Source: Chthonomonas sp. (lineage in GTDB: Bacteria; Armatimonadota; Fimbriimonadia; Fimbriimonadales; Fimbriimonadaceae). Taken from it: a stretch of 64,000 nucleotides of DNA. The stretch's first letter is position 1, and each line of letters opens with the position of its first letter. Below the pieces are notes generated by a model. It was not told the DNA's origin and did not search any database. It saw nothing but the letters and a program-made list of their open reading frames with translations. The DNA is taken from the NCBI GenBank assembly GCA_016788425.1, contig JAEURQ010000001.1:186001-250000 (forward strand), given 5' to 3'. Shown here piece by piece: positions 24,732 through 33,801 of this stretch. The translations under genes were made by a program, and so were the position numbers.

Positions 24732-27068
24732 ATGAGCCAAGTTGGCGAAATTCTCGATTCCATGGACTACGGTCCCGCGCCGGAAGCGGCGAACTTTGCC
24801 AACGAATGGCTGGATAAGCACGGGCGAAAGTTCGGCCACTACTTGGGTGGAAAGTGGGTCCCCGCCGAATCTCATTTCGCCAGCATCTGCCCGAGCACCG
24901 GCAAGGAACTCGCGCAGATCGGTCAGGGCTCCAGCGCGCAAGTGGACGAAGCCGTGAAGGCCGCTCGGGAAGGGCTCAAAGCCTGGACCAAACTCGGCCC
25001 CGCGGGTCGAAGCCGCGTGCTCTACGCGTTGGCGCGACAGATTCAAAAGCACTCACGGCTATTCGCCGTCCTCGAATCGCTCGACAACGGCAAGCCGATC
25101 CGCGAGACCCGCGACATTGACATTCCCTTGGTCGCGCGACACTTTTACTATCACGCGGGTTGGGCGCGGCTCATCGAAACCGAGTTTCCCGAGTACGAAA
25201 ACGTGGGGGTTTGCGGGCAGATTATCCCGTGGAATTTCCCGCTGCTGATGCTGAGTTGGAAGATCGCCCCGGCCCTGGCGGCGGGCAACGCGGTCATTCT
25301 CAAGCCGGCGGAATTCACTTCGCTGAGCGCATTGTTGTTCGCCGAAATTTGCCATCAAGTCGGTGTCCCGGCGGGCGTGGTCAACATCATCACGGGCGAT
25401 GGCGAGACCGGCAAGGCGATGGTGGCGCACGAGGGTATCGACAAGATTGCCTTTACGGGCAGCACCGAGGTTGGTCGTATTCTGCGGCGCGTCACGGCAG
25501 GCACGGGCAAAAAGCTCTCGCTAGAACTCGGCGGAAAGTCACCGTTTATCGTGTTCGAAGACGCGGACGTGGACAGCGCCATTGAAGGCATTGTGGATGC
25601 GATCTGGTTTAACCAGGGCCAGGTCTGCTGCGCTGGTTCGCGGTTGCTGGTGCAGGAAAGCATCGCCGATCGCTTCTACAAAAAGCTGCGTCGTCGCATG
25701 GAATCGCTACGCGTCGGTGATCCGCTCGATAAGGCGGTGGATATCGGCGCAATTGTGGACGCGACTCAACTGGCCCGCATCACCGAGCTGGTGGGCACCG
25801 GCGTGAAGGAAGGCGCGAAGTGCTTCCAGCCGAAGTGCAAGTTCCCCGAAGGCGGCTGGTTCTACCCGCCGACCCTGCTGACCGATGTCGAGCCGAGTTC
25901 GACGGTGGCGCAAGTTGAAATCTTTGGCCCCGTGCTGGTGGCCATGACGTTCCGCACTCCCGCCGAAGCGGTGGCTTTGGCAAACAACACCGTTTACGGG
26001 TTGGCCAGTTCGGTGTGGACGCAAAACCTCGACGTGGCGCACGATATCGCGGCGCAGATCAAGGCCGGCACGGTGTGGGTCAACTGCACCAACCAGTTCG
26101 ATGCGAACGCGGGTTTCGGCGGTTATCGCGAAAGCGGCTTCGGTCGCGAGAGCGGTCGCGAGGGGATGTTCGAATATCTCCGGTGGCGCGCGCCCTATCT
26201 GCCTGCAGGCAATCTCGCCGAGATCAAGGAGTCGCCCAGCAACGGCGCGCTCGACCGCACGCACAAGCTGTTCATCGGCGGCAAGCAAGCGCGTCCCGAC
26301 GGCGGTTATTCAATCTCACTGCCGGTTGCTTCGGGCGGAGTCGTCGAGGTGTCGCGCGGCAACCGCAAGGACATTCGCAACGCGGTCGAAGCCGCGGCCA
26401 CTGCGGCTCCGGCTTGGGGCGCCCAAACCGGTTACCTCCGGTCGCAGATTCTGTACTTCCTCGCGGAGAACATGGAGGCGAATCGCGCCGCTCTTGAGAC
26501 CGCGCTCACGGACCGCGGTGGTTCCGGTGACGAAGTGACGAAGGCCATCGACGCGGCGTTGCTGTTCGCCGGATGGGCGGATAAGCACGAGGGCACGGTC
26601 CACCCGGTGCCTCTGCGCGCCGTCACGTACACCCGCCCCGAGGTGCTCGGCGTGGTGGGCGTGGTGTGCGAAGACGCGCAGCCGTTGCTCGGATTTGTGA
26701 GCTCGGTGGCGGCAAACCTGGCGATGGGCAACGCGGTGGTCGTGATCCCGAGTCGGCACAACCCGCTCGCCGCGATGGAAATGATGCGCGTGATTGAGGC
26801 TTCGGACATTCCCTCCGGCGTGCTGAACATCGTGACGGGGCAGATCGATGAGCTGGTGCCCGACCTGGCCGGTCACGCCGGTGTGGATGCCCTTTGGTGC
26901 TTCGCCGACGCCGAAATCTGCGAGCAGGTCGAGCAGATGAGCGTGAGCAACCTCAAGCAAACGTGGTGTCTGCATGGTCATTCGCTCGATTGGACCAAAG
27001 CCCCCAGTGGCGAAATCTTGCGCCGAGCAACCCAGCTCAAGAACATTTGGGTTCCGTACGGTGCTTAA
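24732..27068 (+). CDS. Two-domain aldehyde dehydrogenase, ALDH16 type
   Basis: A 778-residue protein. Residues about 40-500 are a full NAD(P)-dependent aldehyde dehydrogenase: IIPWNFPLLMLSWK, KPAEFTSLSALLFAE, FTGSTEVGR, the general-base glutamate in LSLELGGKSPF and the catalytic cysteine in NQGQVCCAGSR (about C299/C300), then EIFGPVL. Residues about 510-778 are a second, shorter ALDH-like domain (HKLFIGGKQARPDGGYS, RPEVLGVVGVVCEDAQPLLGF) lacking a catalytic cysteine segment. This fusion is the bacterial ALDH16 arrangement. The natural aldehyde is unknown. The downstream lipoprotein gene follows at 52 bp. Confidence 0.9.
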   Translation: MSQVGEILDSMDYGPAPEAANFANEWLDKHGRKFGHYLGGKWVPAESHFASICPSTGKELAQIGQGSSAQVDEAVKAAREGLKAWTKLGPAGRSRVLYALARQIQKHSRLFAVLESLDNGKPIRETRDIDIPLVARHFYYHAGWARLIETEFPEYENVGVCGQIIPWNFPLLMLSWKIAPALAAGNAVILKPAEFTSLSALLFAEICHQVGVPAGVVNIITGDGETGKAMVAHEGIDKIAFTGSTEVGRILRRVTAGTGKKLSLELGGKSPFIVFEDADVDSAIEGIVDAIWFNQGQVCCAGSRLLVQESIADRFYKKLRRRMESLRVGDPLDKAVDIGAIVDATQLARITELVGTGVKEGAKCFQPKCKFPEGGWFYPPTLLTDVEPSSTVAQVEIFGPVLVAMTFRTPAEAVALANNTVYGLASSVWTQNLDVAHDIAAQIKAGTVWVNCTNQFDANAGFGGYRESGFGRESGREGMFEYLRWRAPYLPAGNLAEIKESPSNGALDRTHKLFIGGKQARPDGGYSISLPVASGGVVEVSRGNRKDIRNAVEAAATAAPAWGAQTGYLRSQILYFLAENMEANRAALETALTDRGGSGDEVTKAIDAALLFAGWADKHEGTVHPVPLRAVTYTRPEVLGVVGVVCEDAQPLLGFVSSVAANLAMGNAVVVIPSRHNPLAAMEMMRVIEASDIPSGVLNIVTGQIDELVPDLAGHAGVDALWCFADAEICEQVEQMSVSNLKQTWCLHGHSLDWTKAPSGEILRRATQLKNIWVPYGA

Positions 27069-27120
27069 TTTTGTCGGTTTTGCCAACCTTGGAGCAAGAA
27101 CAGCCGTCAAAGAAAGTGCA

Positions 27121-27957
27121 ATGAAGTCGACTTTTGGATTTGCCCTGGCCCTCGGTGTGGGTCTTTTGACAGCGGGTTGTGGCGGCGGAGGCGCCGGCGG
27201 CACTCTCCCGGCCGGACCGTTTATGTTGTTCGTCCAGAACAACAACACGTTGCTGCGCTACAGCATCGACACGGGCGCAACCACGATTCTGGGTAGTAGC
27301 CTGATTAATCCTCAGCACATCCGCATCAGCCCGGACGGAACCAAGTTCCTGGCGACCATCAACGGCGTGCTCGTTGTGGGGAGCACCGTCACCGGTAGCT
27401 ACACCAACCTGACCGGCTACAAGTTTGGCGACTGGCAACTCAATGGCACCCGCATTCTCGCGGCCAACAATGGCAATGTGGTGCACAAGCTCACCACCAC
27501 CGGCACCTCGCTGGAGTCGGTGTTCAACGGCAACTTCGGCGCCGGAATTTCCTCCATTGACTGCGACGATAACTCGGCCCAATTCCTGATCACCTACAAC
27601 GTCACCGGCTTTGCCCAGCTCGCGCGGGTGAACTACATTGGTGGCGCGCCGACGTTTATCACCTCGGCCGGAGCCAACTACTACAACGGTCGCTGGAGCG
27701 ATGACGGCGCCAAGGTGGTCGCGCAAACGGCGCTGACCGGCGATAGCAATTTGGCCGTGCTCAACGCGGATGCGACGGGACTCACCACAGTCGCGAACAC
27801 GACTGACTTTGAAGGCGATGCGACGTTCGACGTGACGAACATGATTTTCTACACCAAGGGAAATGAGGTGTACTCGGCCACGGTCACGGGCAGTAACCAA
27901 ACCTCGTACTTCGCGCCGGGCGGAACGATCCGTCTTGGCGACCTCTACCAGCCGTAA
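27121..27957 (+). CDS. Beta-propeller-like lipoprotein
   Basis: A 278-residue exported protein. The signal peptide ends in a lipobox (LLTAGC), so it should be lipid-anchored, followed by a Gly-rich linker. The body has repeated short strands of the PD40/WD-type kind (HIRISPDGTKFLATI, NGRWSDDGAKVVAQT), indicating a propeller-like sensor or binding domain; no catalytic residues are seen. The ATG at 27121 is used because it places the signal peptide first; in-frame codons upstream overlap ALDH16. A strong hairpin follows the stop. Confidence 0.78.
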   Translation: MKSTFGFALALGVGLLTAGCGGGGAGGTLPAGPFMLFVQNNNTLLRYSIDTGATTILGSSLINPQHIRISPDGTKFLATINGVLVVGSTVTGSYTNLTGYKFGDWQLNGTRILAANNGNVVHKLTTTGTSLESVFNGNFGAGISSIDCDDNSAQFLITYNVTGFAQLARVNYIGGAPTFITSAGANYYNGRWSDDGAKVVAQTALTGDSNLAVLNADATGLTTVANTTDFEGDATFDVTNMIFYTKGNEVYSATVTGSNQTSYFAPGGTIRLGDLYQP

Positions 27958-27968
27958 GGCAGAATAAA

Positions 27969-28006
27969 ATTAGGCAACATGGCGATTGAAAGTCATGTTG
28001 CCTAAT
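27969..28006 (+). terminator. Hairpin between lipoprotein and trans-sulfuration genes
   Basis: A 13-bp perfect stem, ATTAGGCAACATG (27969-27981) with CATGTTGCCTAAT (27994-28006), 12-nt loop, then AATGTTTTG. The U-rich run is short and interrupted, so it may be a terminator or a processing hairpin. Confidence 0.65.
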
Positions 28007-28018
28007 AATGTTTTGCGG

Positions 28019-28024
28019 TAGAAT
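28019..28024 (+). promoter_or_regulatory. -10-like hexamer TAGAAT before the trans-sulfuration gene
   Basis: TAGAAT ends 5 nt before the ATG at 28030 and no ribosome site is seen, which fits leaderless transcription. Confidence 0.45.
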
Positions 28025-28029
28025 GAGCC

Positions 28030-29166
28030 ATGCGATTCGAAACTAAGGCGATCCGCGTGGGGCAGGAGCTCGACCAGGACTATCTCGCCGTCACCCAACC
28101 GATTTATCAGACCTCAACATTCGCCTGGCGCAGCCTGGAGGACATTCCTCCGATTGACTACACGCGCTGTCAAAACCCGAACCGCGAAACCCTCGAAAAG
28201 GTAATCGCCTCGCTCGAAGAAGGCAAGCACTGCACCCTGTTTGGAAGCGGCATGGCGGCAATCGTTGCGTGCTTTGGGTTGCTCAAGCAGGGTGACCACT
28301 TGCTGATGGCCACCGATATTTATGGCGGCACGTTCCGCGTCGGCGAAAAAATGATGCCCAACCAAGGCATCGAGGTGAGCCACTTCGACGCTGGCGACCC
28401 CGCTTCGCTGCGCGCGGCGGCCCGGCCGAACACCAAGATGGTGATTTTTGAATCGCCGACCAACCCGACCATGCGGGTGATGGACATTGCGGCCCTTGTC
28501 GCCGAGGCTAAGAAGCTCGGCCTCATTACGGTGTTTGACAACACGTTCGCCTCGCCCGCGCTGCAGAATCCGCTGAAGCTTGGCATTGACCTGGTGGTCC
28601 ACTCGACCACCAAGTACATCAGCGGCCATAGCGACATCATCGGGGGCGCGGTCGTGACCTCCAGCGATGAGCTTGGCTACGCGATGTTCGAGTGGAACAA
28701 GATGGTGGGCAGCGTGCCCAGCCCGTTCGATTGTTGGCTCACCCTGCGCGGCGTAAAGACGCTCGGCGTGCGGATGCGTCAGCACTGCGAAAACGCGCAG
28801 TTAGTCGCCGAGTTCTTGGCGCAGCACCCCAAGGTGGCCAGGGTCCACTTCCCGGGACTGCCCTCGCACCCGGATCACGAACTCGCCAAGCGGCAAATGA
28901 CGAGCTTCGGCGCGATGATGAGCTTTGAGATTAAGGGCGATTATCAAGACGTGCGCCGATTCTGCGAGAGCACGAAGGTGTTTCTGCTCGCCGAGAGCCT
29001 CGGCGGAATCGAGTCGCTGATCGGCTATCCGGCCAAAATGTCCCACGCGACCATGACAGAGGAGCAGCGAATTGAGGCGGGAATCCCGGCCACGCTCATC
29101 CGCTTGAGCGTTGGCATTGAGAACGCTCAAGACCTGATTGACGACCTCGAAGCGGCGCTCAAGTAA
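28030..29166 (+). CDS. Trans-sulfuration PLP enzyme (cystathionine gamma-synthase/lyase family)
   Basis: A 378-residue fold type I PLP enzyme of the Cys/Met metabolism family. Motifs in order are YTRCQNPNRETLEKVIASLE, FGSGMAAI, ATDIYGGTFR, IFESPTNPTMRV, VFDNTFASP, the PLP lysine in HSTTKYISGHSDIIGGA (about K195), and SLGGIESLIGYPAKMSHATM near the C-terminus. These fit cystathionine gamma-synthase, gamma-lyase or methionine gamma-lyase; the sequence alone does not separate them. An unusual cysteine is at RCQNPNR where most members have Y-S-R-x-x-NPT. It is followed 9 bp later by the ALDH7 gene. Confidence 0.85.
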   Translation: MRFETKAIRVGQELDQDYLAVTQPIYQTSTFAWRSLEDIPPIDYTRCQNPNRETLEKVIASLEEGKHCTLFGSGMAAIVACFGLLKQGDHLLMATDIYGGTFRVGEKMMPNQGIEVSHFDAGDPASLRAAARPNTKMVIFESPTNPTMRVMDIAALVAEAKKLGLITVFDNTFASPALQNPLKLGIDLVVHSTTKYISGHSDIIGGAVVTSSDELGYAMFEWNKMVGSVPSPFDCWLTLRGVKTLGVRMRQHCENAQLVAEFLAQHPKVARVHFPGLPSHPDHELAKRQMTSFGAMMSFEIKGDYQDVRRFCESTKVFLLAESLGGIESLIGYPAKMSHATMTEEQRIEAGIPATLIRLSVGIENAQDLIDDLEAALK

Positions 29167-29175
29167 ACTAGGGGG

Positions 29176-30675
29176 ATGAATTCCGCCGCGCTGTTGGCCC
29201 AACTCATCCCCAATCTCGACGCTTACCGAGGTTCCGACATCGTGGTCACCACGCCCGTGGATGGCAGCGAGCTTGCCTCGCTCCGCAAGCACTCGGAAGC
29301 GGAAATTAACCAAATGGTTGAGAACAGCGTCGCCGCGTTCAAGGCGTGGCGCGAAGTTCCCGGCCCGATTCGCGGCGAACTGGTTCGTTTGTACGGCGAG
29401 AAGCTCCGCGAAAAGAAGGAAGAACTCGCCCAGTTGGTCACGCTCGAGTGCGGCAAGATTCTGGAAGAAGGGCGCGGCGAAGTCCAAGAGATGATTGACA
29501 TCTGCGACTTCGCGGTGGGCATTTCCCGGCAGCTCTACGGCCTCACCATTGCCAGCGAGCGCCCGAACCACGTGATGCAGGAAAACTGGTTGCCGCTCGG
29601 CCCGGTTGGCATCATCAGCGCGTTCAATTTCCCGGTCGCGGTGTGGAGTTGGAACGCCGCCCTCGCCTTTGTTTGCGGCGACTCGTGCCTGTGGAAGCCG
29701 AGCGAAAAGACGCCGCTCACCGCGCTTGCTTGCCAAGCCCTTTTCGAAGAAGTTGTCCGGGACTTTCCGAAGGCACCCAAGCATCTCAACCAGATCATCA
29801 TCGGCGCGATGGCGGAAGGTAACCAAATGGTGGAAGACGCGCGCATCCCGCTCATTAGCGCCACCGGAAGCACGCGCATGGGCAAGGCGGTCGGTCAAAA
29901 GGTGGCCGCGCGGTTTGGTCGCTCACTCCTAGAACTCGGCGGCAACAATGCGATCATCGTCACGCCGAGCGCGGATCTCGCGGTCGCCGTGCCCAGCATT
30001 CTGTTTGGTGCGGTCGGGACGGCGGGACAACGCTGCACGTCCACGCGGCGCGTGTTCGTTCACCGCAGCATTTTCGAGAAGGTGTTCGAGACACTGAAGA
30101 GCGCGCTCCTGCAAATCGGCGAAAGCAAAATTGGCAATCCGCTGGAGGCCGGCACGTTGGTTGGGCCGCTCATCGACGAGATGGCTTACGACGCGATGGC
30201 CGCGGCGATGGAAGCTATCAAACCCCACGCCAGCGAGATCGTGGGCGGTCAGCGATTGAAGGTCGTGGGCGACGGCGTCTACGTGCATCCGGCGTTGGTG
30301 AAGCTGAACGAGCAAGCCGACCCCATGCATCACGAGACCTTTGCGCCGTTGACCTATGTGATGCCTTACGATGATTTGGCGCAGGTGATGGAGGCGCACA
30401 ACGCGGTTCCGCAAGGGCTGAGCTCGGCGATCATGACCACCGACGTCCGCGAAGCCGAGTACTTCAAGCGGCACTCCGATTGCGGGATCGCGAACGTGAA
30501 CATCGGCACCAGCGGCGCGGAAATCGGCGGTGCTTTCGGCGGGGAAAAGGAAACCGGCGGCGGACGCGAATCGGGCTCGGACTCGTGGAAGGCGTACATG
30601 CGCCGCCAAACCAGCACTACCTACTTCGGCACGGAGAAGCCGGCTCTGGCGCAAGGAATCAAGTTCGACGTCTAA
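29176..30675 (+). CDS. Aldehyde dehydrogenase ALDH7, L-aminoadipate-semialdehyde dehydrogenase type
   Basis: A 499-residue enzyme. It has GIISAFNFPVAVWSWN, KPSEKTPLTAL, ATGSTRMG, the base glutamate in LLELGGNNA and the catalytic cysteine in GTAGQRCTSTRR (about C287). The C-terminal signature GAEIGGAFGGEKETGGGRES is diagnostic of ALDH7/antiquitin, which oxidises alpha-aminoadipic semialdehyde in lysine degradation. It lies 9 bp after the trans-sulfuration gene. AGGGGG directly abuts the ATG, too close for a normal ribosome site, and a TAAACT hexamer overlaps the preceding stop, so it may have its own promoter. Confidence 0.9.
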   Translation: MNSAALLAQLIPNLDAYRGSDIVVTTPVDGSELASLRKHSEAEINQMVENSVAAFKAWREVPGPIRGELVRLYGEKLREKKEELAQLVTLECGKILEEGRGEVQEMIDICDFAVGISRQLYGLTIASERPNHVMQENWLPLGPVGIISAFNFPVAVWSWNAALAFVCGDSCLWKPSEKTPLTALACQALFEEVVRDFPKAPKHLNQIIIGAMAEGNQMVEDARIPLISATGSTRMGKAVGQKVAARFGRSLLELGGNNAIIVTPSADLAVAVPSILFGAVGTAGQRCTSTRRVFVHRSIFEKVFETLKSALLQIGESKIGNPLEAGTLVGPLIDEMAYDAMAAAMEAIKPHASEIVGGQRLKVVGDGVYVHPALVKLNEQADPMHHETFAPLTYVMPYDDLAQVMEAHNAVPQGLSSAIMTTDVREAEYFKRHSDCGIANVNIGTSGAEIGGAFGGEKETGGGRESGSDSWKAYMRRQTSTTYFGTEKPALAQGIKFDV

Positions 30676-30701
30676 GGCCAGCAGTTTTGCTAGGTTAGCA
30701 T

Positions 30702-30731
30702 CACGTGATCCCCATTTCCGGGGATCACGTG
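30702..30731. terminator. 12-bp perfect palindromic hairpin after ALDH7
   Basis: CACGTGATCCCC (30702-30713) pairs with GGGGATCACGTG (30720-30731), loop ATTTCC, followed by TATATTTAA. It could terminate ALDH7 transcription or act as an operator for the dockerin gene 42 bp further on; the short AT-rich tail leaves both open. Confidence 0.55.
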
Positions 30732-30772
30732 TATATTTAACTCGTCGCACTTTGCGATTTTTGAGGAGAACA

Positions 30773-32101
30773 ATGAAGTTAAATTCGCGATTTGCGCTCA
30801 TGGCTGGCTTGAGCGCGCTGACAGTCGTCACAAACGCACAAATTTTTGCCGATCCTTGCGAGAGCCTCTCGGCCTACACCGTCGTCCAAAATCCGGACGC
30901 CTCGGCCGAAGTTGTCAACTACGGTAGCTTTACGCTGAACGACTCGCTCGGCAACCCGGTGAGCATCAGCATCCCCGAAGCTCCGCGTCCCATCTCGGGC
31001 GGCGGCGCAACCACGGGCATCATGCTCCGCGCCAACAAGAATGACTTGGTCGCCGGCACCCAAGGGATCAATCTGATCTTGAGCGCAAGCGGTACCCCCA
31101 TTGAAGTCTCGACCAAGTACTACAAGCTTTCGCTCGATTGCTATATGAAGTGCGATGCTCCGACTGGAGTTGGCACCACTGAAGCGTTCAATGCGGGTGT
31201 CAGTCGACTCGGCAGCGCCGGACCGTTCGGTTATTACAACCGCTCCACCGCTGGCGACGGCAACTGGATCACTTACGTAGGCGACGGCGGTATTAACGGC
31301 ACGGATATGCGGAACTACCGCGGCACCACTCAACTGGGTGGACTCGACGTCTCGAACCCGATTTGCCAATCGGTCTTCTCGGCTGTAAATGGATATGAGT
31401 TCATTGGCGCACCGAGCGGCAACTGGTCGCGCGTGGATCTTATCGTGAACAATGGCGTTATCTATTGGCGCATGAACGGTACTCCGATGCTGAGCGGTTC
31501 GTCGATTCTTTCGACGGACGGCAAGGTTTGGTTCGGCTACGATGATCCGTTTGGCGGCGTCGCTGGTGCCCCCGAAAAGCAGTACGCGATCGTGGATAAC
31601 GTCGTCGTAACTGAATTGCCGAAGTTCACGGGCACGCTGGCCGTCAGCGGCTACGCTGGCGACATCACGACCGAAACATTCACCGCTCAAATCTTTGATA
31701 GCGCCGGGGTTCTGACCGACTCCCTTCCGTTTAAGGTGGATGCGAGTGGCAATTTCGAGTTCGGCACGACCATTCCGGCCTCGGGTTCGGTGGTCATCGT
31801 TGGCGACTCCACGCTGAACCGCTGGATGCAAAGCGTCACTCCGACGGTGAGCGGCACCAGCCTCGGCAACGTCAATTTGCTGAACGGCAACATCAACGGT
31901 GATGCCGTTATTGACATCGGCGATTACACGATCCTCGCCGCCAAGTTCGACGCGAGCAGCAGTGATCCTGACTGGAACACGGCCGGCGGCGATGGATTTA
32001 AGCCGAGCCAAGCCGACATCACTGGCGACGGCGTGGTGGACATTGCCGACTACACGCAGATCGCGGCGAACTTCGACGCGGCCAGCGAATACATTCCCTA
32101 A
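30773..32101 (+). CDS. Secreted dockerin-type I protein
   Basis: A 442-residue exported protein. The signal peptide is MKLNSRFALMAGLSALTVVTNAQ. The central 330 residues form a beta-sandwich-like domain that resembles concanavalin-type binding modules (YYKLSLDCYMKC, VWFGYDDPFGG) with an Ig-like strand set. The C-terminal 60 residues contain two dockerin repeats with calcium loops, NINGDAVIDIGDYTILAAKF and DITGDGVVDIADYTQIAANF. The ATG at 30773 has GAGGAG 6 nt upstream, which fixes the start. No cohesin is seen in the window, so the repeats may be used for surface attachment. A strong terminator follows. Confidence 0.85.
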   Translation: MKLNSRFALMAGLSALTVVTNAQIFADPCESLSAYTVVQNPDASAEVVNYGSFTLNDSLGNPVSISIPEAPRPISGGGATTGIMLRANKNDLVAGTQGINLILSASGTPIEVSTKYYKLSLDCYMKCDAPTGVGTTEAFNAGVSRLGSAGPFGYYNRSTAGDGNWITYVGDGGINGTDMRNYRGTTQLGGLDVSNPICQSVFSAVNGYEFIGAPSGNWSRVDLIVNNGVIYWRMNGTPMLSGSSILSTDGKVWFGYDDPFGGVAGAPEKQYAIVDNVVVTELPKFTGTLAVSGYAGDITTETFTAQIFDSAGVLTDSLPFKVDASGNFEFGTTIPASGSVVIVGDSTLNRWMQSVTPTVSGTSLGNVNLLNGNINGDAVIDIGDYTILAAKFDASSSDPDWNTAGGDGFKPSQADITGDGVVDIADYTQIAANFDAASEYIP

Positions 32102-32124
32102 GCCTGGCTTAGCTCAAACCATAA

Positions 32125-32154
32125 ACGGAGCCCAACATGGGGCTCCGTTTTTTT
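32125..32154 (+). terminator. Terminator of the dockerin gene
   Basis: ACGGAGCCC (32125-32133) with GGGCTCCGT (32140-32148) and a run of seven Ts. It separates the dockerin gene from the type II secretion operon; a TAAAAT hexamer at 32185-32190 could serve that operon. Confidence 0.92.
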
Positions 32155-32259
32155 GGATTCACTTAGGTTCGGGCGTAAAGCGGCTAAAATTCCGAGTAGA
32201 GAATTGCGGGCTGGGTGAACAAAGTGTCATCTGTTTCGTAAACCCTCCTTGAGATTTCC

Positions 32260-33798
32260 ATGCCAGGACCCCTTTCCTCTTTGTTGCCAACCGTTGATCT
32301 AGCCGAAACGAAGCTCGATCCGGCGGTGGTGTCCCTGGCCCCCGGCGACTTCGCGATTCAGCGTCAAGCGCTGCCACTCTTCCGCAACGGCGACGAGCTC
32401 GTGGTCGCGATCGGCAATATCGAATCGCTCTCCGCGGTCGATGAACTCGCTGTCATCACGGGTTTGTCCACCCGCGCCGTGCTCGCCGAACCGCAGGTGC
32501 TGCGCGACCGGATCGAAGAGCGTTATCTCGAATCCATGCTCGCTGACCTCCCTGCTGAGGAAGGCGCGGGCGTCACCGAGATTGACGAAACCGTTGACCT
32601 CGCTGACCTTCAGCGTTTGGCCGGCGAATCGTCGGTTGTCCAAATGGTCAACCTCATCTTCGCGCAAGCCGTGCGCGATGGCGCAAGCGACATTCACGTT
32701 GAGCCTTACGAAAAGCAGATGAAGGTTCGGTACCGCGTTGATGGCATGCTCCGCGACGTGATGAAGCCGCCCAAGCGCATGCACGCCGCGCTGATCTCGC
32801 GCATCAAGATTCTTGGCGAAATGAACATCGCCGAACGCCGCCTTCCGCAAGATGGCCGCATCAAGCTGAACCTCGCGGGCCGCAGCGTCGATATCCGGGT
32901 GAGCATTGTGCCGACCGTGTTCGGCGAACGCTGCGTCATGCGGATTCTGGACAAGGGTACGGCGATGCTCAGCTTGCCCGATCTTGGCTTCAGCGCACCA
33001 ACCTTTGCTCGTTACAGTAAGGCAATCAGCATGCCCTACGGCATCATCCTCAGCACCGGCCCGACCGGGGCGGGGAAGTCCACCACGCTTTACGCGAGCC
33101 TGCAGGAAGTCTATTCGCCGACCAAAAACATCCTGACCATCGAAGATCCGGTCGAGTATCAAATCTCGGGCATCGGTCAGATTCAGGTGCGCAGTAACAT
33201 CGGATTGTCGTTCGCCAGCGGCCTTCGCTCCATCGTCCGACAAGACCCCGACGTCATCATGGTTGGTGAAATCCGGGACGTGGAAACCGCCGAAATCGCG
33301 ATTCACGCCTCGCTCACGGGCCACTTGGTCTTTAGCACCCTGCACACCAACGACGCGGCGGGCGCCATCACTCGCCTTATCGACATGGGCGTGGAGCCGT
33401 TCCTGGTCGCGAGTTCGCTGCTGGCCGTGGTCGCCCAACGACTCGTGCGCCGCAACTGCCCGTTCTGTTCCGCGCCGACCGAGTGGGATGAGGACGCAAT
33501 GCAGGCAATTGGCGTGACACGCGAAGAGTTTCAGCACGCGCAGGTCGTCGCCGGTGTCGGTTGCGACAAGTGCCAAGGGAGCGGTTTCAAAGGTCGCCAA
33601 GGCATCTACGAACTTCTGCTGGTAGACGAGCCCGTGCGCCGGATGACGGTGGATCGCTCTTCCAGCAGCATCATTCGCGACCACGCGGTTCAAAATCAAG
33701 GCATGATCACGCTTCTGGCCGACGGAAAGCGCATCGTGCTCGAAGGCAAAACGACCCCCGCCGAGGTGATGCGCGTGAGCCAGCGCGAGGACTTCTAA
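32260..33798 (+). CDS. gspE: Type II secretion/type IV pilus assembly ATPase GspE
   Basis: Cytoplasmic hexameric motor that powers pseudopilus assembly. The 512-residue protein has an N-terminal GspE/PilB N1-like region, [31 protein letters not shown], Walker [10 protein letters not shown] (about 267-275), the Asp box [11 protein letters not shown], Walker [15 protein letters not shown], the His box [10 protein letters not shown] and a zinc site of four cysteines (CPFC about 398 and CDKC about 434). It heads a tightly packed operon running to gspD; gspF begins 3 bp after its stop. GspE and PilB cannot be separated by sequence alone, but the downstream H-I-J-K-L-M-C-D order favours type II secretion. 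Confidence 0.94.
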   Translation: MPGPLSSLLPTVDLAETKLDPAVVSLAPGDFAIQRQALPLFRNGDELVVAIGNIESLSAVDELAVITGLSTRAVLAEPQVLRDRIEERYLESMLADLPAEEGAGVTEIDETVDLADLQRLAGESSVVQMVNLIFAQAVRDGASDIHVEPYEKQMKVRYRVDGMLRDVMKPPKRMHAALISRIKILGEMNIAERRLPQDGRIKLNLAGRSVDIRVSIVPTVFGERCVMRILDKGTAMLSLPDLGFSAPTFARYSKAISMPYGIILSTGPTGAGKSTTLYASLQEVYSPTKNILTIEDPVEYQISGIGQIQVRSNIGLSFASGLRSIVRQDPDVIMVGEIRDVETAEIAIHASLTGHLVFSTLHTNDAAGAITRLIDMGVEPFLVASSLLAVVAQRLVRRNCPFCSAPTEWDEDAMQAIGVTREEFQHAQVVAGVGCDKCQGSGFKGRQGIYELLLVDEPVRRMTVDRSSSSIIRDHAVQNQGMITLLADGKRIVLEGKTTPAEVMRVSQREDF

Positions 33799-33801
33799 CG
33801 C

